6,470 bases of DNA, from contig QMLW01000117.1 of NCBI GenBank assembly GCA_003646935.1, forward strand, positions 1-6,470. The letters run 5' to 3'. Below the pieces are notes generated by a model that saw only the letters and a list, made by a program, of their open reading frames with translations, was not told the DNA's origin and did no database searches. The position numbers were made by a program, and so were the translations under genes. Source of the DNA: Deltaproteobacteria bacterium (GTDB lineage Bacteria; Desulfobacterota; DSM-4660; Desulfatiglandales; B25-G16). Shown here one piece after another: positions 6,374 to 6,470 of this stretch. Each line of letters starts with the position of its first letter. The stretch's first letter is position 1.

Positions 6374-6470
6374 GAGTAATGGAGAATTGGAGAATTGGAG
6401 TAATGGTTTTAAAAGAATGGTATTATACTCTGCTGTTATCATGTCTCGTTCAGCCATAATCCATTACTCC
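6374..6470. repeat. Short 8-base repeat units with a distal inverted copy
   Basis: Positions 6374-6405 are four contiguous 8-base units in the order GAGTAATG, GAGAATTG, GAGAATTG, GAGTAATG. A perfect 10-base inverted partner exists: GGAGTAATGG at 6397-6406 and CCATTACTCC at 6461-6470, with 54 bases between that hold the candidate TATAAT. The window ends at the second arm, so the element may continue. It could be a dispersed intergenic repeat or the remnant of a miniature transposable element; no transposase is visible. The remaining bases 6351-6373 hold the Fd-EtfA ribosome binding site. Confidence 0.6.
6422..6427 (-). promoter_or_regulatory. Candidate -10 box of the operon promoter
   Basis: A perfect TATAAT lies on the minus strand 71 bases upstream of the Fd-EtfA start. 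The region 16-18 bases further upstream has no good -35 match, so the promoter would be weak or activator-dependent. The box lies inside the palindrome GTATTATAC (6420-6428), a possible regulator site. Transcription would start near 6414. Confidence 0.4.

Overview
The window reads as one catabolic cluster with every gene on the minus strand, so transcription runs from high to low coordinates. In transcription order it holds: a ferredoxin-fused electron-transfer flavoprotein alpha subunit (6350-5157), an acyl-CoA dehydrogenase (5152-4016), a GntR/FCD-family regulator (3990-3277), the B12-binding small subunit (3251-2853) and the catalytic large subunit (2832-1204) of a split coenzyme-B12 acyl-CoA mutase, a 357-base gap with its own likely promoter, and a TRAP-transporter solute-binding protein (846-1) that runs off the window. 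The first five genes are separated by only 4, 25, 25 and 20 bases and look like one operon.

The host looks like an anaerobic bacterium, perhaps of the Desulfobacterota (former Deltaproteobacteria) or a similar lineage. The pointers are the split mutase, the EtfA carrying two [4Fe-4S] motifs, the TRAP receptor beside acyl-CoA genes, and balanced base composition. This is inference from gene content; no phylogenetic marker is present.

Working model: the TRAP receptor helps import an organic acid, which becomes a CoA thioester through genes outside the window. The mutase rearranges its carbon skeleton, the dehydrogenase oxidises the product, and the Fd-EtfA (with an EtfB not seen here) takes the electrons. 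The GntR/FCD protein probably senses an acid or acyl-CoA. Two details go beyond a routine propionate pathway. The mutase keeps the carboxylate-binding Tyr/Arg pair and catalytic His of methylmalonyl-CoA mutase but has lost several other pocket residues (His, Gly, Asn, a hexaglycine stretch and Cys instead of the usual ones). The dehydrogenase has Gly where the usual catalytic Glu sits. Together these suggest a substituted succinyl-CoA to substituted malonyl-CoA rearrangement followed by oxidative decarboxylation, analogous to the indoleacetate (iaa) pathway. That is the main hypothesis of this report and is not proven by sequence.

Non-coding content: the 847-1203 gap has a good sigma70-like promoter with a small palindrome over its -35 box, two hairpins without U-tracts, a roughly 200-base leader and a second, orphan Shine-Dalgarno. 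The 6351-6470 segment upstream of the operon has 8-base repeat units, an inverted copy at the window edge, and a perfect TATAAT between them. I see no tRNA, rRNA, CRISPR array, transposase or riboswitch.
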